A stretch of DNA of 64,000 nt from Ochrovirga pacifica (lineage in GTDB: Bacteria > Bacteroidota > Bacteroidia > Flavobacteriales > Flavobacteriaceae): NCBI RefSeq assembly GCF_000220525.1, contig NZ_AFPK01000074.1, positions 1 through 64,000 of the forward strand, read 5' to 3'. Of the stretch, positions 17,179 through 27,183 are shown piece after piece. The translations under genes and the position numbers were made by a program. Position 1 is the first letter of the stretch; each line of letters begins with the position of its first letter. A model generated the notes under the pieces. The model was given only the letters and a program-made list of their open reading frames with translations. It was not told where the DNA came from and made no database searches.

Positions 17179-19302
17179 TTAAGCTTTAGAAGCTGCGATT
17201 ACCTCTTCAGATACGTTTGATGGAGTTTCTGCATAGTGAGAGAACGACATTGTAGACGTTGCTCTACCCGAAGATAACGTACGCAACGTAGTTACATAAC
17301 CAAACATTTCTGACAATGGCACATCAGCTTTTACAACTTTAGCTCCTCCTCTATCACTCATATCGTTAACTTGACCTCTACGTCTGTTTAAGTCTCCTAC
17401 GATATCTCCCATGTTTTCTTCTGGAGTAATTACTTCTAATTTCATGATTGGCTCTAAGATTACAGCCCCTGCAGATTTTGCAGCAGCTTTGTATCCTAAT
17501 TTAGCAGCCAATTCGAAAGATAAAGCATCAGAATCTACTGGGTGGAAAGAACCATCAATCAATCTTACTTTTAAAGTATCCATAACGAAACCGGCTAATG
17601 GTCCGTTTTTCATTGCCTCTTCAAAACCTTTTTGCACAGCTGGGATAAATTCTTTTGGAATACGTCCTCCTTTGATTTCATCAACAAACTGCAAGCCATC
17701 TCCTTCAAAATCAGCATCTACAGGTCCCATTTCAAATACAATATCACCAAACTTACCACGTCCTCCAGATTGCTTTTTATAAGTTTCTCTGTGCTCTGCA
17801 GCTCTAGTTACAGTTTCTTTGTATTCTACTTGTGGTTCTCCTTGACTTACTTCTACTTTAAATTCACGCTTCAAACGGTCGATTAGTACCTCTAAGTGCA
17901 ATTCTCCCATTCCTGAGATTACTGTTTGCCCTGAAGCTTCATCCGTTTTTACAGTAAATGTTGGATCTTCTTCTGCCAATTTACCTAAAGCAATACCCAT
18001 TTTATCAACATCTGCTTTTGTTTTAGGCTCAATAGCGATACCAATTACAGGATCTGGGAAATCCATAGATTCCAAAATAATCGGTGCTTCTAATGAAGAC
18101 ATCGTATCACCTGTTTTGATATCTTTAAATCCTACTGCAGCACCAATATCTCCTGCTTCAATAAAGTCAATCGCTTTTTGAGAGTTTGCATGCATTTGGT
18201 AAATACGTGAAATACGTTCTTTTTTACCTGAGCGGTTATTTAAAATATAAGAACCCGCATCCAAACGACCAGAGTATGCACGGAAGAAAGCCAAACGACC
18301 TACAAATGGGTCTGTAGCAATCTTAAATGCCAATGCAGAAAAATTATCTTTTGCATCTGGTTTTCTAGAGGTTTCGTTACCCGTGTTAGGATCTGTACCT
18401 ACAATGTTATCTCTATCTAATGGAGAAGGCAAGTAACGACATACAGCATCTAACAAGAATTGTACTCCTTTGTTTTTAAAAGATGAACCACAAATCATTG
18501 GAATAATTGCCATATCCATTACAGCAGCACGCAAAGCAGCGTGTACTTCTTCTTCTGTAATAGAGTTTTCATCTTCCATAAACTTCTCTAACAAGTTTTC
18601 ATCGTAAGAAGCTACTTCTTCAATTAATCTTGCACGAGCCTCAGATGCTTCGTCTACCAAATCCTCAGGAATATCTACTACGTCAAAAGTAGCACCTTGT
18701 GTTTCTTCGTGCCAGATTATTGCTCTGTTTTTCACCAAGTCAACAATCCCTTTAAAATCCGCTTCTTCACCAATTGGCAATACGATTTCAACAGCATTTG
18801 AACCTAACATTTCCTTTACTTGGTTACATACGTTTGCAAAATTAGATCCTTGACGATCCATTTTGTTTACGAAACCAATACGTGGCACTTTATAGTTATC
18901 TGCTAATCTCCAGTTTGTTTCTGATTGCGGTTCAACACCATCAACAGCACTAAATAAGAAAACCAACCCGTCTAATACACGTAAAGATCTGTTTACCTCT
19001 ACTGTAAAATCAACGTGACCAGGAGTATCAATAATGTTAAAATGATATCCTTTAGTATCTGGCGTTGGTTGTCCGTTTTCTACAGGGAACTGCCAAGTAC
19101 AAGTGGTTGCAGCAGAAGTAATTGTAATTCCTCTTTCCTGCTCTTGCTCCATCCAGTCCATCGTAGCTGCACCGTCATGAACTTCTCCAATCTTATGAGA
19201 AACCCCTGTGTAGTACAAGATACGTTCTGTTGTTGTTGTTTTTCCTGCATCAATATGAGCAGCAATACCAATGTTTCTAGTTAATTTTAAATCTCTAGCC
19301 AT
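17179..19302 (-). CDS. fusA: Translation elongation factor G
   Basis: EF-G is the GTPase that drives translocation and, with RRF, ribosome recycling. The 707 residues have the G domain ([33 protein letters not shown]), the OB domain II and domains III-V with [20 protein letters not shown] and the C-terminal RRRGQVNDM segment. Length and motifs are normal, so it is canonical EF-G. It is 5 nt after rpsG. Confidence 0.97.
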   Translation of the reverse strand: MARDLKLTRNIGIAAHIDAGKTTTTERILYYTGVSHKIGEVHDGAATMDWMEQEQERGITITSAATTCTWQFPVENGQPTPDTKGYHFNIIDTPGHVDFTVEVNRSLRVLDGLVFLFSAVDGVEPQSETNWRLADNYKVPRIGFVNKMDRQGSNFANVCNQVKEMLGSNAVEIVLPIGEEADFKGIVDLVKNRAIIWHEETQGATFDVVDIPEDLVDEASEARARLIEEVASYDENLLEKFMEDENSITEEEVHAALRAAVMDMAIIPMICGSSFKNKGVQFLLDAVCRYLPSPLDRDNIVGTDPNTGNETSRKPDAKDNFSALAFKIATDPFVGRLAFFRAYSGRLDAGSYILNNRSGKKERISRIYQMHANSQKAIDFIEAGDIGAAVGFKDIKTGDTMSSLEAPIILESMDFPDPVIGIAIEPKTKADVDKMGIALGKLAEEDPTFTVKTDEASGQTVISGMGELHLEVLIDRLKREFKVEVSQGEPQVEYKETVTRAAEHRETYKKQSGGRGKFGDIVFEMGPVDADFEGDGLQFVDEIKGGRIPKEFIPAVQKGFEEAMKNGPLAGFVMDTLKVRLIDGSFHPVDSDALSFELAAKLGYKAAAKSAGAVILEPIMKLEVITPEENMGDIVGDLNRRRGQVNDMSDRGGAKVVKADVPLSEMFGYVTTLRTLSSGRATSTMSFSHYAETPSNVSEEVIAASKA

Positions 19303-19307
19303 TTTTA

Positions 19308-19787
19308 TTAAAATCTAAAGTGTGAAAATGCTTTGTTAGCTTCTGCCATTTTATGTACATCAACTCTCTTCTTAACAGCAGCTCCTTCTTCTTTAGCAGC
19401 AGCTAAAATTTCTGCAGCTAATTTTTGAGCCATTGTTTTTTCATTACGATTTCTTGAGTAAGAAATCAACCACTTCATCGCCATAGAAACCTTACGGTCT
19501 GGTCTAATCGGCATAGGGATTTGAAACGTAGCACCTCCTACACGACGGCTACGAACTTCTACTTGAGGCATTACGTTAGATAATGCATCTTTCCATATTT
19601 CTAAAGAAGTCTTCTCTTCAGAATCTCCTTTTTTTGTTTCTACAATTTCTAATGCATCGTAAAAAATCTTAAATGCAACAGATTTTTTTCCATCCCACAT
19701 TAAATTGTTTACGAAACGTGTTACCAACTGATCGTTAAACTTTGGATCTGGTAAAAGAACTCTTTTTTTCGCTCTTCTTTTTCTCAT
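19308..19787 (-). CDS. rpsG: 30S ribosomal protein S7
   Basis: S7 nucleates the 30S head and binds the E-site region; in E. coli it represses the str operon. The 159 residues begin [20 protein letters not shown] and contain [25 protein letters not shown]. It is 28 nt after rpsL. Confidence 0.98.
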   Translation of the reverse strand: MRKRRAKKRVLLPDPKFNDQLVTRFVNNLMWDGKKSVAFKIFYDALEIVETKKGDSEEKTSLEIWKDALSNVMPQVEVRSRRVGGATFQIPMPIRPDRKVSMAMKWLISYSRNRNEKTMAQKLAAEILAAAKEEGAAVKKRVDVHKMAEANKAFSHFRF

Positions 19788-19815
19788 GTCTTTCTATGAT
19801 TTTAAGTTTAACAGT

Positions 19816-20190
19816 TTATTTCTTTGGTCTCTTAGCTCCGTACTTAGATCTACGTTGAGTTCTTCCTTCTACACCTGCGGTATCTAAGGCACCACGTACT
19901 ACGTGGTACTTAACTCCTGGTAAATCTTTTACTCTTCCTCCCCTTACTAATACTATCGAGTGCTCTTGTAGGTTATGTCCTTCTCCTGGGATGTAAGCGT
20001 TTATCTCGTTACCGTTTGTTAACCTAACACGAGCAACTTTACGCATTGCCGAGTTTGGTTTTTTAGGTGTTGTAGTATAAACACGTGTACATACTCCACG
20101 ACGTTGTGGACATGCCTTCAAAGCAGCCGATTTACTCTTCTTAGTAACTTGGGCTCTTCCTTTTCTAACTAATTGTTGAATAGTTGGCAT
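19816..20190 (-). CDS. rpsL: 30S ribosomal protein S12
   Basis: S12 lies at the decoding centre. The 124 residues contain [18 protein letters not shown] with Lys43 and [13 protein letters not shown] with Lys88 and Asp89. Both lysines that mutate in streptomycin resistance are therefore wild type, and Asp89 can be methylthiolated. It leads the str unit from a strong upstream promoter. No tuf gene follows fusA. Confidence 0.98.
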   Translation of the reverse strand: MPTIQQLVRKGRAQVTKKSKSAALKACPQRRGVCTRVYTTTPKKPNSAMRKVARVRLTNGNEINAYIPGEGHNLQEHSIVLVRGGRVKDLPGVKYHVVRGALDTAGVEGRTQRRSKYGAKRPKK

Positions 20191-20221
20191 AAATAATTAT
20201 ATATAAACGTTTTAATTAACT

Positions 20222-20240
20222 CCTTGAAATAGGTTCAAGG
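20222..20240 (-). other. Hairpin at the 5' end of the rpsL transcript
   Basis: A 7-bp perfect inverted repeat (CCTTGAA / TTCAAGG, 20222-20228 with 20234-20240, 5-nt loop) begins about 6 nt after the -7 box, so the mRNA would start with it. It could protect the 5' end or affect initiation; no function is shown. Confidence 0.45.
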
Positions 20241-20245
20241 GTGTG

Positions 20246-20276
20246 CAAAAGTACAATTATTTTATAATTAATCAAA
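20246..20276 (-). promoter_or_regulatory. Promoter of rpsL-rpsG-fusA-rpsJ
   Basis: On the minus strand -33 TTTG (20276-20273) and -7 TACTTTTG (20253-20246) are separated by exactly 19 nt. Both boxes match the Bacteroidota housekeeping sigma consensus, the best promoter match in the window. Confidence 0.8.
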
Positions 20277-20369
20277 TATCAGCAAGTTAATTTTATTTAA
20301 CAGAGATTTTTATTTTAATTTGAATAACGTTTTTTTCTCTTTTTTTCGAAAATTTGTGATGTTATTCTT

Positions 20370-21962
20370 ATGCGATGTATTTTATTTTTTTTCCTTATTT
20401 CTTTACATCTTTTAGCACAGGAGAAAACCAACAATAATTCTACTTTTTTTTATTTAACGGACTCTTTAAACAGTAAAATTCAACTAGGTCATTTAAAAAG
20501 TTACGAACAAGTTCAGAAAAAACTATACAAAGAAGGTTATTTTTATTTTACATCTGAGCTAAAATCTTCTAAGAGTGTAGATAGTATTGCCATCGACTTA
20601 GGAAAAAGAACAGACATACTGGCTATACAAATCTCTTCTAAAGAGCTTCAAAAATATTTAAAAACTAAAAAAACAGAAATTTGTATCATTCCCAAAGATT
20701 TAGATGTTTGGATTGAGCAACTCAGTTCCTATTTTGATGAAAAAGGAGAAAACTTTTCAGAAATTAAACTTACCCATCAAATTACAAAAAACGACACTTT
20801 GTTCTGCAATATAAATATCAATCGTTCTGCCAAAAGAAAAGTAGACAAGGTGGTGATAAAAGGCTATCATCGATTTCCAAAAAAATTTATTAAACACTAT
20901 CTCCATCAAAAAAAAACATTTAGTAAAACTTTACTTAGAGAAACTGAAAAAAAAATAAACCAACTAGCTTTTGTTAAAAACAAACAGAAACCTGCCGTCC
21001 TTTTTACAAAAGACTCTACCCATTTATACCTATACCTAGAAAGAGTAAAAGCCAATAAATTAGATGCTTTACTTGGTTTTAGCAATCAGGGAGAGAGCGG
21101 AGATTTTCAGTTTAACGGCCATATAGACATTGCTTTAACCAATACTTTACACAAAGGAGAATCTTTTTCATTTTCATGGAAAAACAACGGACAAGAGCAA
21201 GAGGAAATTTTATTAAACCTAGAAAGCCCTTATGTTTTTAACAGTCCTTTATTTGTAGGTTACAGCTTAAATATTTATAAACAAGATAGTAGCTTTGTAA
21301 ATACGCAAAACAAATTTCTGTTGGGATACCAACCTCATTTTAAACACAAAATAAGCACCTATTTCCTTGCAGAAAGTTCGGCCAATATTAGCGAAACAAA
21401 AAATATTGAAGCCTATAAAAAGAAGCATATAGGATTTATTTACTCTTACAAAGAGATGAATGAATGGAAAATACCTAAAAAATTACTTTTTATTGACATT
21501 GCGTATGGCGTAAAAGAAACAGAACAAAACACACCTCAACAAACTATTAAAACGGAACTAATTTACAATATTCCCATTAGCAACACACATTTTTTATATC
21601 TACAAAACCGAAATGCATGGCTTGGTTCTAACAACAAAACTTTTAATGAGCTATACAGAACCGGAGGAGCTACAACAATGAGAGGTTTTTTAGAACAAAG
21701 CATAGTAGCACACCTATATAACTATAGTAATATTGAATATAGACTGTTTACCAACAGTAATAGTTATTTATATGGTTTTGGTGATGTTGGTTATTTTAAA
21801 AACTTAACACAGGAAAACAACCTCCTTAGTTTGGGTTTAGGATATACTTTTGGCACGCGTGGTGGATTGTTAAAAATAAGCTATGCTGTAGGAAAAAGCA
21901 ACCATTCCAATTTTGATTTAAACACTGGATTATTCCATGTAAATTTTGTGACTTTATTTTAA
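20370..21962 (+). CDS. Omp85-superfamily outer-membrane protein (BamA/TamA-like, short)
   Basis: The 530 residues begin with a signal peptide (MRCILFFFLISLHLLAQ) and end in an aromatic residue (..FVTLF), as outer-membrane barrels do. A POTRA-like segment near residues 150-205 (VDKVVIKGYHRFPKKFIKHYL) precedes a 16-strand-type barrel, in which GGATTMRGF near residue 430 corresponds to the conserved loop 6 (V/M)RGF motif of Omp85 proteins. BamA has five POTRA domains and about 800 residues, so this is a reduced relative, likely in assembly or translocation of envelope proteins or lipids. No partner gene is adjacent. It diverges from rpsL; no clear -7 box was found. Confidence 0.75.
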   Translation: MRCILFFFLISLHLLAQEKTNNNSTFFYLTDSLNSKIQLGHLKSYEQVQKKLYKEGYFYFTSELKSSKSVDSIAIDLGKRTDILAIQISSKELQKYLKTKKTEICIIPKDLDVWIEQLSSYFDEKGENFSEIKLTHQITKNDTLFCNININRSAKRKVDKVVIKGYHRFPKKFIKHYLHQKKTFSKTLLRETEKKINQLAFVKNKQKPAVLFTKDSTHLYLYLERVKANKLDALLGFSNQGESGDFQFNGHIDIALTNTLHKGESFSFSWKNNGQEQEEILLNLESPYVFNSPLFVGYSLNIYKQDSSFVNTQNKFLLGYQPHFKHKISTYFLAESSANISETKNIEAYKKKHIGFIYSYKEMNEWKIPKKLLFIDIAYGVKETEQNTPQQTIKTELIYNIPISNTHFLYLQNRNAWLGSNNKTFNELYRTGGATTMRGFLEQSIVAHLYNYSNIEYRLFTNSNSYLYGFGDVGYFKNLTQENNLLSLGLGYTFGTRGGLLKISYAVGKSNHSNFDLNTGLFHVNFVTLF

Positions 21963-22040
21963 TTTTCAAAAAATAAAATCGTTGTAAGCACAACCTTTAT
22001 TTTTTACATTTTAGATTCTAACTTCTAGCATTCAAAATAG

Positions 22041-22048
22041 TACCTTTG
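22041..22048 (+). promoter_or_regulatory. -7 box directly before rlmB
   Basis: TACCTTTG fits TAnnTTTG and ends 4 nt before the rlmB start codon. If used, the message would begin at or within a few bases of the ATG (leaderless). No -33 TTG is seen at the right distance. Confidence 0.35.
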
Positions 22049-22052
22049 CAAA

Positions 22053-22802
22053 ATGGAAGAAAAACAAACCTCTAAGATATTCGGAATTCGTGCTATTATA
22101 GAAGCTATTCATGCAGGGAGTTCCATAGACAAAGTCTTTTTGCAAAAAGATGTAAGCGGAACTTTAATAAATGAGTTAAAGCAACTGATTAAAAACAACA
22201 ACATTACTTCTAGCATTGTTCCTGTAGAAAAGCTAGATAGAATGTCTAGAAACAACAACCATCAGGGAGCAGCAGCATTAATAGCCCCTATTTCTTTTTA
22301 CGATTTAGACAGTTTGATTACCAAAACCCTAGAAAAAAAAGAAACTCCTTTGTTTATTCTCTTAGACCAAATTTCGGACGTTCGTAATTTTGGTGCTATT
22401 ATCCGTACTGCAGAATGTACTGGAGCACATGGTGTTATTATTCCTAAAAGCGGGAATGCTCCTGTTAACGGAGAAACTGTAAAAACATCAGCAGGTGCTG
22501 CTTTTAATGTACCTATATGCAAAGTAGACCATATTAAGGATGCTATTTTTATGCTACAAGCAGCAGACATCCAAATAGTTTGTGCTACAGAAAAAACAGA
22601 AGACACCATTTACGATGTAGATCTAAAACAGCCTACTGCCCTAGTTATGGGATCAGAAGACAGAGGTATCAATCCATCGATCTTAAAACTAGCTAATGCC
22701 AAAGCAAAACTGCCATTATTAGGTAGAATTGGTTCTTTAAACGTGTCCGTAGCTTGTGGAGCGTTTTTGTACGAAGCAGTAAGACAGCGAAGCAACTTAT
22801 AA
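22053..22802 (+). CDS. rlmB: 23S rRNA (guanosine-2'-O-)-methyltransferase RlmB, SPOUT family
   Basis: RlmB methylates the 2'-O of a guanosine in domain V of 23S rRNA (G2251 in E. coli). The 249 residues have the N-terminal SpoU substrate-binding domain (KIFGIRAIIEAIHAGSSIDKVFLQKD) and the SPOUT domain with the three motifs around SDVRNFGAIIRTAECTGAHG, LVMGSEDRGI and LPLLGRIGSLNVSVACG that form the trefoil-knot SAM site. The related TrmH-like 2'-O-methyltransferases are the alternative. A 102-nt featureless gap follows. Confidence 0.88.
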   Translation: MEEKQTSKIFGIRAIIEAIHAGSSIDKVFLQKDVSGTLINELKQLIKNNNITSSIVPVEKLDRMSRNNNHQGAAALIAPISFYDLDSLITKTLEKKETPLFILLDQISDVRNFGAIIRTAECTGAHGVIIPKSGNAPVNGETVKTSAGAAFNVPICKVDHIKDAIFMLQAADIQIVCATEKTEDTIYDVDLKQPTALVMGSEDRGINPSILKLANAKAKLPLLGRIGSLNVSVACGAFLYEAVRQRSNL

Positions 22803-22904
22803 CCATTCGTAAAAAATCTGGTTTACTTAAACAATAAGAGTTTTTAACCCATATTTTAAACAAAAAAACGAAAGCTAATAGTTAACAGCGAACGATCAAT
22901 TAGA

Positions 22905-23504
22905 ATGAATATAACCGAAGAACTGATTCAACGAAGCGGAAATAAATGTGAACTATGTGGAGCTTCACATAATTTAAATGACTTAAAGTTGCCACCTAGC
23001 TTAAACGACACCTTAGACACCAACATTTTAGTTTGTGGTACTTGTCATGATCAGATTGAAAATCCTGAAAACATGGATGCCAACCACTGGAGGTGTTTAA
23101 ACGATGCTATGTGGAGCGAGCACAAAGCAGTACAAATTACAGCTTGGCGAATGTTACAACGATTACGTAATGAAGGATGGCCTCAAGATTTATTAGACAT
23201 GATGTACTTAGAAGATGCAGACCTACGCTTTGCCGAAGCAACAGGAGAACATTTAAGTGATGATGAGAAAATAATTCACAGAGACTGCAATGGTGCTCTT
23301 TTAGAAACAGGTGATTCGGTAACCATGACTAAAGACAAAGATTTAAAAGGAGCTGGAAGCTTTACCATCAAAAGAGGAACTGTTATTAGAAACATTTCTT
23401 TAGTACACGACAATGCCAATCAAATTGAAGGAAAAGTTAACGGAACCAGCGTAGTGATTTTAACAAAATACTTAAAGAAAATAGGAGCCGATCAACAAGG
23501 ATAA
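22905..23504 (+). CDS. PhnA-domain zinc-ribbon protein (YjdM-like)
   Basis: The 199 residues contain an N-terminal zinc-ribbon (CELCG at residues 15-19 and CGTCH further on) and a C-terminal PhnA domain (CNGALLETGDSVTMTKDKDLKGAGSFTIKRGT) with the conserved KDLKG. The family is named after phosphonate loci, but its E. coli member has no established role there. This protein is longer than E. coli PhnA (about 111 aa), with a helical insert between the two domains. It lies 47 nt before the pseudouridine synthase gene in the same direction. Confidence 0.8.
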   Translation: MNITEELIQRSGNKCELCGASHNLNDLKLPPSLNDTLDTNILVCGTCHDQIENPENMDANHWRCLNDAMWSEHKAVQITAWRMLQRLRNEGWPQDLLDMMYLEDADLRFAEATGEHLSDDEKIIHRDCNGALLETGDSVTMTKDKDLKGAGSFTIKRGTVIRNISLVHDNANQIEGKVNGTSVVILTKYLKKIGADQQG

Positions 23505-23550
23505 TTACAGCAAACTCATAGCTTGTAACACCAATAACGCCCTATAAATA

Positions 23551-24504
23551 ATGAACTGCAATAAAGAATCTTTTCAAAAACAAATTCAAAAAACATGTAC
23601 TCCTCTACCAGGCAGCATTGCTTACCCTACTACATACAAACTGCCTGTTAAAAAAAAATACGAAGGACGTACTATTATTGATTTTTTTTTAGAAGTTGTT
23701 CCTAGATCATCAAAAGAACTATGGTTGTCAAAAATCCGCAACAAGACCTTACTAATTAATGGAAAGCCTGCTAACGAAAACACTATTGTTAAAGGAGGAG
23801 ACATTACCCAACACACTTCTGAACCCAAAATAGAACCAGATGTTTCTATAAAAATCGATTTGCTATACAACGATGATAAGCTACTAATTGTAAACAAACC
23901 CGCTCCACTACCCATGCATCCAAGTGGTCGATTTAATAAAAATTCTTTAACAGAGATTCTAAAATTGGCTTTTCCAGAAGAAGACTTTAAAATTATTCAT
24001 CGATTGGATGCCAATACTACAGGAATTGTTGTTTTCGGAAAAAACAAAGAGATAGCAACCGCTATTGGCACACAGTTTGAGCAGAAATTAACTACAAAAA
24101 AGTACATTGCTTTGGTAGAGGGGATTGTAGAAAAAGAAGAGTTTGCCATGAACTCTAAAATAGGTACAAAAAAAACAATTGGAGGAGGTAGAGCTTCCGA
24201 TCAAAATGGACAAGAAGCCTATACAGAGTTTAAAGTTTTGGAAAGAAGACAAAACACCAAACAAACTTTGTTAGAAGTTACCCCACATACTGGGAGAACA
24301 AATCAAATTAGGCTGCATTTGGCACAGTTAAAACACGCTATTGTTGGAGACTGGGGATACAAAGACCCTAACTATTTTAAAAACCACCCGCTAACCTATC
24401 CAACAGACAGTTTGTACTTACATGCTTGGCAGTTAGAATTTAAGTATCAAAATCAAAATTTAAAAATTCAAACAGCCATTCCAACAAAATTTGAAATCCA
24501 ATAA
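23551..24504 (+). CDS. RluA-family RNA pseudouridine synthase
   Basis: The enzyme converts uridine to pseudouridine in rRNA or tRNA. Of its 317 residues the N-terminal third carries an S4-like RNA-binding domain (IDFFLEVVPRSSKELWLSKI..LLINGKPANENTIVKGGD). The catalytic domain has HRLDANTTGIVVFGK with the catalytic Asp near residue 153, and the GRTNQIRLHLAQLKHAIVGD motif near residue 250. The target base cannot be told; RluA, RluC or RluD-like are all possible. Confidence 0.88.
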   Translation: MNCNKESFQKQIQKTCTPLPGSIAYPTTYKLPVKKKYEGRTIIDFFLEVVPRSSKELWLSKIRNKTLLINGKPANENTIVKGGDITQHTSEPKIEPDVSIKIDLLYNDDKLLIVNKPAPLPMHPSGRFNKNSLTEILKLAFPEEDFKIIHRLDANTTGIVVFGKNKEIATAIGTQFEQKLTTKKYIALVEGIVEKEEFAMNSKIGTKKTIGGGRASDQNGQEAYTEFKVLERRQNTKQTLLEVTPHTGRTNQIRLHLAQLKHAIVGDWGYKDPNYFKNHPLTYPTDSLYLHAWQLEFKYQNQNLKIQTAIPTKFEIQ

Positions 24505-24588
24505 TATTCTGCCTATTTAATTTTTAAACCACTAAATTCTTGTAATTTTACACTTGAAATTCTTTTATAAACCTAAATATAAATCGTT

Positions 24589-25458
24589 ATGAATTTACAG
24601 CTCAAATCAGTTGATGTGGTAGAAAACATAAGTAAAGACGATTTTTATAACAACTACTACAAAAAGCAAAAACCTGTTGTTATAAAGCAGTTCTCTAAGG
24701 AATGGCCTGCTTTTGACAAGTGGAGTTTGGAGTACATGAAAGAAGTTGCTGGGAACAAAACCGTTCCTTTATATGATAATAGACCTTTAAATGCCAAGAC
24801 TAAATTTAACAGCCCACATGCTCATATGAAAATGAGTGAATACATTGATTTGTTAAAAAAAGGCCCTACTAAATATCGAATTTTTTTATGGAATATTTTA
24901 AAAGAAATTCCCTCATTACAGAGTGATTTCTCTTATCCTGATTTAGGATTTCGTTTTTTTAAAGTACTTCCTACCTTGTTTTTTGGAGGTGAGAATTCTT
25001 ATACATTTATGCATTACGATATAGATTTGGCGAATATTTTTCATTTTCACTTTGAAGGGAAAAAAGAATGCATCCTTTTTGATCAAGACCAAACACCATA
25101 CTTATACAAGTTACCCAATTCGTTGATGACACATAAGGATATTGATTTTTCGAACCCTGATTTTGATAAATTCCCTGCTTTAAAAAATGCCAAAGGCTTT
25201 ATTGCCAATTTAGAACATGGTGATGTACTTTACATTCCAGAAGGATACTGGCACTATATGAAATACATTACCGCAGGTTTTTCTATGAGCTTGAGAAGTA
25301 TTGCCAAAAAACCAAAGCACTTGGCAGAAACCTTTTATAATTTTGCCGTAATGATTCCTGTAGAAAACTTAATGAGAAAAACCTTAGGAAACAAATGGTT
25401 AAACTGGAAATACAAAAGATCTTTAGACAATACTAAAAAATACGAAGAAGCTTCTTAA
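24589..25458 (+). CDS. JmjC/cupin_8-like protein, putative Fe(II)/2-oxoglutarate oxygenase
   Basis: The 289 residues resemble cupin_8/JmjC-type oxygenases: the start KPVVIKQFSKEWPAFDKWSLEYMKEVAG is typical. The metal triad can be placed at H-Y-D in FMHYDIDLANIFHFHFEGKKE (near residues 143-145) and the distal His in LYIPEGYWHYM (near residue 223). Known relatives hydroxylate proteins, including ribosomal proteins; the substrate here is unknown. It stands alone; a hairpin overlaps its stop and ends both it and the convergent operon. Confidence 0.75.
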   Translation: MNLQLKSVDVVENISKDDFYNNYYKKQKPVVIKQFSKEWPAFDKWSLEYMKEVAGNKTVPLYDNRPLNAKTKFNSPHAHMKMSEYIDLLKKGPTKYRIFLWNILKEIPSLQSDFSYPDLGFRFFKVLPTLFFGGENSYTFMHYDIDLANIFHFHFEGKKECILFDQDQTPYLYKLPNSLMTHKDIDFSNPDFDKFPALKNAKGFIANLEHGDVLYIPEGYWHYMKYITAGFSMSLRSIAKKPKHLAETFYNFAVMIPVENLMRKTLGNKWLNWKYKRSLDNTKKYEEAS

Positions 25459-25470
25459 AAGCTTCTTTTT
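25446..25470 (+). terminator. Terminator overlapping the end of the JmjC-like gene
   Basis: An 8-bp stem (25446-25453 with 25459-25466, 5-nt loop) spans the stop codon and is followed by a T7 run. It may also stop the convergent BtuF-like gene. Confidence 0.7.
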
Positions 25471-25479
25471 TTATACTAT

Positions 25480-26289
25480 CTAAAACGATGCTCCCTCTAG
25501 TTTTTGTCTAAGAGCTTTAAAGTAATCAAAAGACTTAAGTAACCTAGAACCAAACCAACTAAACATTTCTCCATCTACAAAAACAGCACTAGAACGATTG
25601 GTGTATTCACTAATTTCAAAAGCATGTTTGTCTTGAAATGGAAAAGGTTCCGATGAAAAAAATAACACTTCAGGATCTCCGTCATAACGTATTCTTTTAG
25701 GGTCTATTTCTGGATATTGTGTTAAGTTTTGATAAATGTTTTCGTATTTGCACAAGTCTAATAGGTGATTGATGTAAGTTCCCTCTGCAGCCACCATCCA
25801 GGGTTTGTACCAAATAAAGTACGCTACTTTTTTGGGCTGATACTGCTGCATAAAGTTGATAAATTCTTTTTGCTTTAATTCTATTTTTCTAATAAGCAAA
25901 TCTCCCTCAGTTCTTCTGTTTAGAATAACACCTATGTTCTGAATCATACGTATGGTATCTTCAACACTTTCTATTTGTGTTACAAAAACCTGCGTAAACG
26001 TTTTTAATTGCTCTACTATTTCTGGTGTGTTTTCTTCTTTGTTACAAAACACCAAATCGGGTTTTAGTGCTTTTATTTTTTCTATGTCCGCATCTTTTGT
26101 TCCTCCAACAATATTTTTTACATGTTTAAAATGTGGTGGAGAAATACAAAACTTTGTAACCCCTACAATAAATTCTTCTAGGTTTAAATCGTACAAAGTT
26201 TCTGTAATAGAAGGAACCAACGAAACAATTTTTGTATTTCGTCTTTCAAAGGAAAGTACATTTCCTAAATCGTCTATAAAGGTCATCAA
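25480..26289 (-). CDS. BtuF-like helical-backbone metal/cofactor-binding protein without signal peptide
   Basis: The 269 residues match the periplasmic-binding-protein family of BtuF/FhuD (helical backbone): [27 protein letters not shown] near the start, then [22 protein letters not shown]. Relatives bind cobalamin or siderophores for ABC importers. Unlike them it begins [17 protein letters not shown], with no signal peptide or lipobox and no upstream hydrophobic stretch in frame, so it may be cytoplasmic. No permease or ATPase is nearby. Its start overlaps the pyrF stop by 4 nt (ATGA), so the two are cotranslated. Confidence 0.75.
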   Translation of the reverse strand: MMTFIDDLGNVLSFERRNTKIVSLVPSITETLYDLNLEEFIVGVTKFCISPPHFKHVKNIVGGTKDADIEKIKALKPDLVFCNKEENTPEIVEQLKTFTQVFVTQIESVEDTIRMIQNIGVILNRRTEGDLLIRKIELKQKEFINFMQQYQPKKVAYFIWYKPWMVAAEGTYINHLLDLCKYENIYQNLTQYPEIDPKRIRYDGDPEVLFFSSEPFPFQDKHAFEISEYTNRSSAVFVDGEMFSWFGSRLLKSFDYFKALRQKLEGASF

Positions 26290-27119
26290 ATTATATTTTT
26301 CACTTGTAAAATTTTAGCCATTTGCTCTTGTAACTTTTTGGCTTCTTGTCTTGCAGCTTTTGCAAAATCTTTTTCTTTACTAGCATATATAATTCCTCTT
26401 GACGAGTTAATTAACAAACCAATGTTTTGTGTATTAATTCCATGTTCACAAACATCTTGCAAACTTCCTCCTTGTGCTCCTACCCCAGGAACCAACAAAA
26501 AATTATCGGGTGCTATGGCTCTTATATCTTTAAAATAAGATGCTTTGGTCGCTCCTACAACAAACATTAAATTCTGAGCGTTGTTCCATGTCATAGCCGT
26601 TTGCAATACTTCTTGATACATTTTTACTCCGTCCTTTAATTCTTTTCCCTGAAAGTCCAAACCTCCTTTATTAGACGTTAAAGCTAATAAAATGGTAAAC
26701 TTATCCTTAAAGGCCAAAAAAGGCTCTACAGAATCACTTCCCATATAAGGTGCCACTGTAACAGAATCAAAGTTTAAATCTTCAAAAAAAGCTTTTGCAT
26801 ACATTGTTGATGTATTTCCGATATCTCCTCTTTTAGCATCGGCAATAGTAAAGATTCTAGGATAATTCTGGTTTATGTACTTGATTGTTTTATCTAAGGA
26901 TTGCCATCCTTTTATTCCGTAAGCCTCGTAAAACGCTGTATTGGGCTTATATGCTACGGCAAAGTGATGCGTTTCGTCAATAATTTGCTTATTGAATTCA
27001 AAAATTGGGTCTTCTGTTTCTAATAAATATGGTGGAATTTTATCTAAATCTACATCTAACCCAACACATAAAAAAGATTTTTTTCTTTTAATTTCCGAAA
27101 CTAGCTCCTGAATATTCAT
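26286..27119 (-). CDS. pyrF: Orotidine 5'-phosphate decarboxylase (type 2)
   Basis: PyrF makes UMP from OMP, the last step of pyrimidine synthesis. The 277 residues fit the longer PyrF subfamily: [19 protein letters not shown] at the start, the catalytic motif [11 protein letters not shown] near residues 96-106, and PGVGAQGG for phosphate binding. It is set apart from rodA by 64 nt with its own -7 box and overlaps the BtuF-like gene downstream. Confidence 0.95.
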   Translation of the reverse strand: MNIQELVSEIKRKKSFLCVGLDVDLDKIPPYLLETEDPIFEFNKQIIDETHHFAVAYKPNTAFYEAYGIKGWQSLDKTIKYINQNYPRIFTIADAKRGDIGNTSTMYAKAFFEDLNFDSVTVAPYMGSDSVEPFLAFKDKFTILLALTSNKGGLDFQGKELKDGVKMYQEVLQTAMTWNNAQNLMFVVGATKASYFKDIRAIAPDNFLLVPGVGAQGGSLQDVCEHGINTQNIGLLINSSRGIIYASKEKDFAKAARQEAKKLQEQMAKILQVKNII

Positions 27120-27146
27120 GACAAATCACTAAAAAATAATATTTGG

Positions 27147-27154
27147 CAAAAGTA
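27147..27154 (-). promoter_or_regulatory. Probable pyrF promoter (-7 box)
   Basis: On the minus strand TACTTTTG fits TAnnTTTG and lies 28 nt before the start in the rodA-pyrF gap. A matching -33 is not evident. Confidence 0.45.
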
Positions 27155-27183
27155 ATCAATCACTATAAAATAATCAGTTTAAA

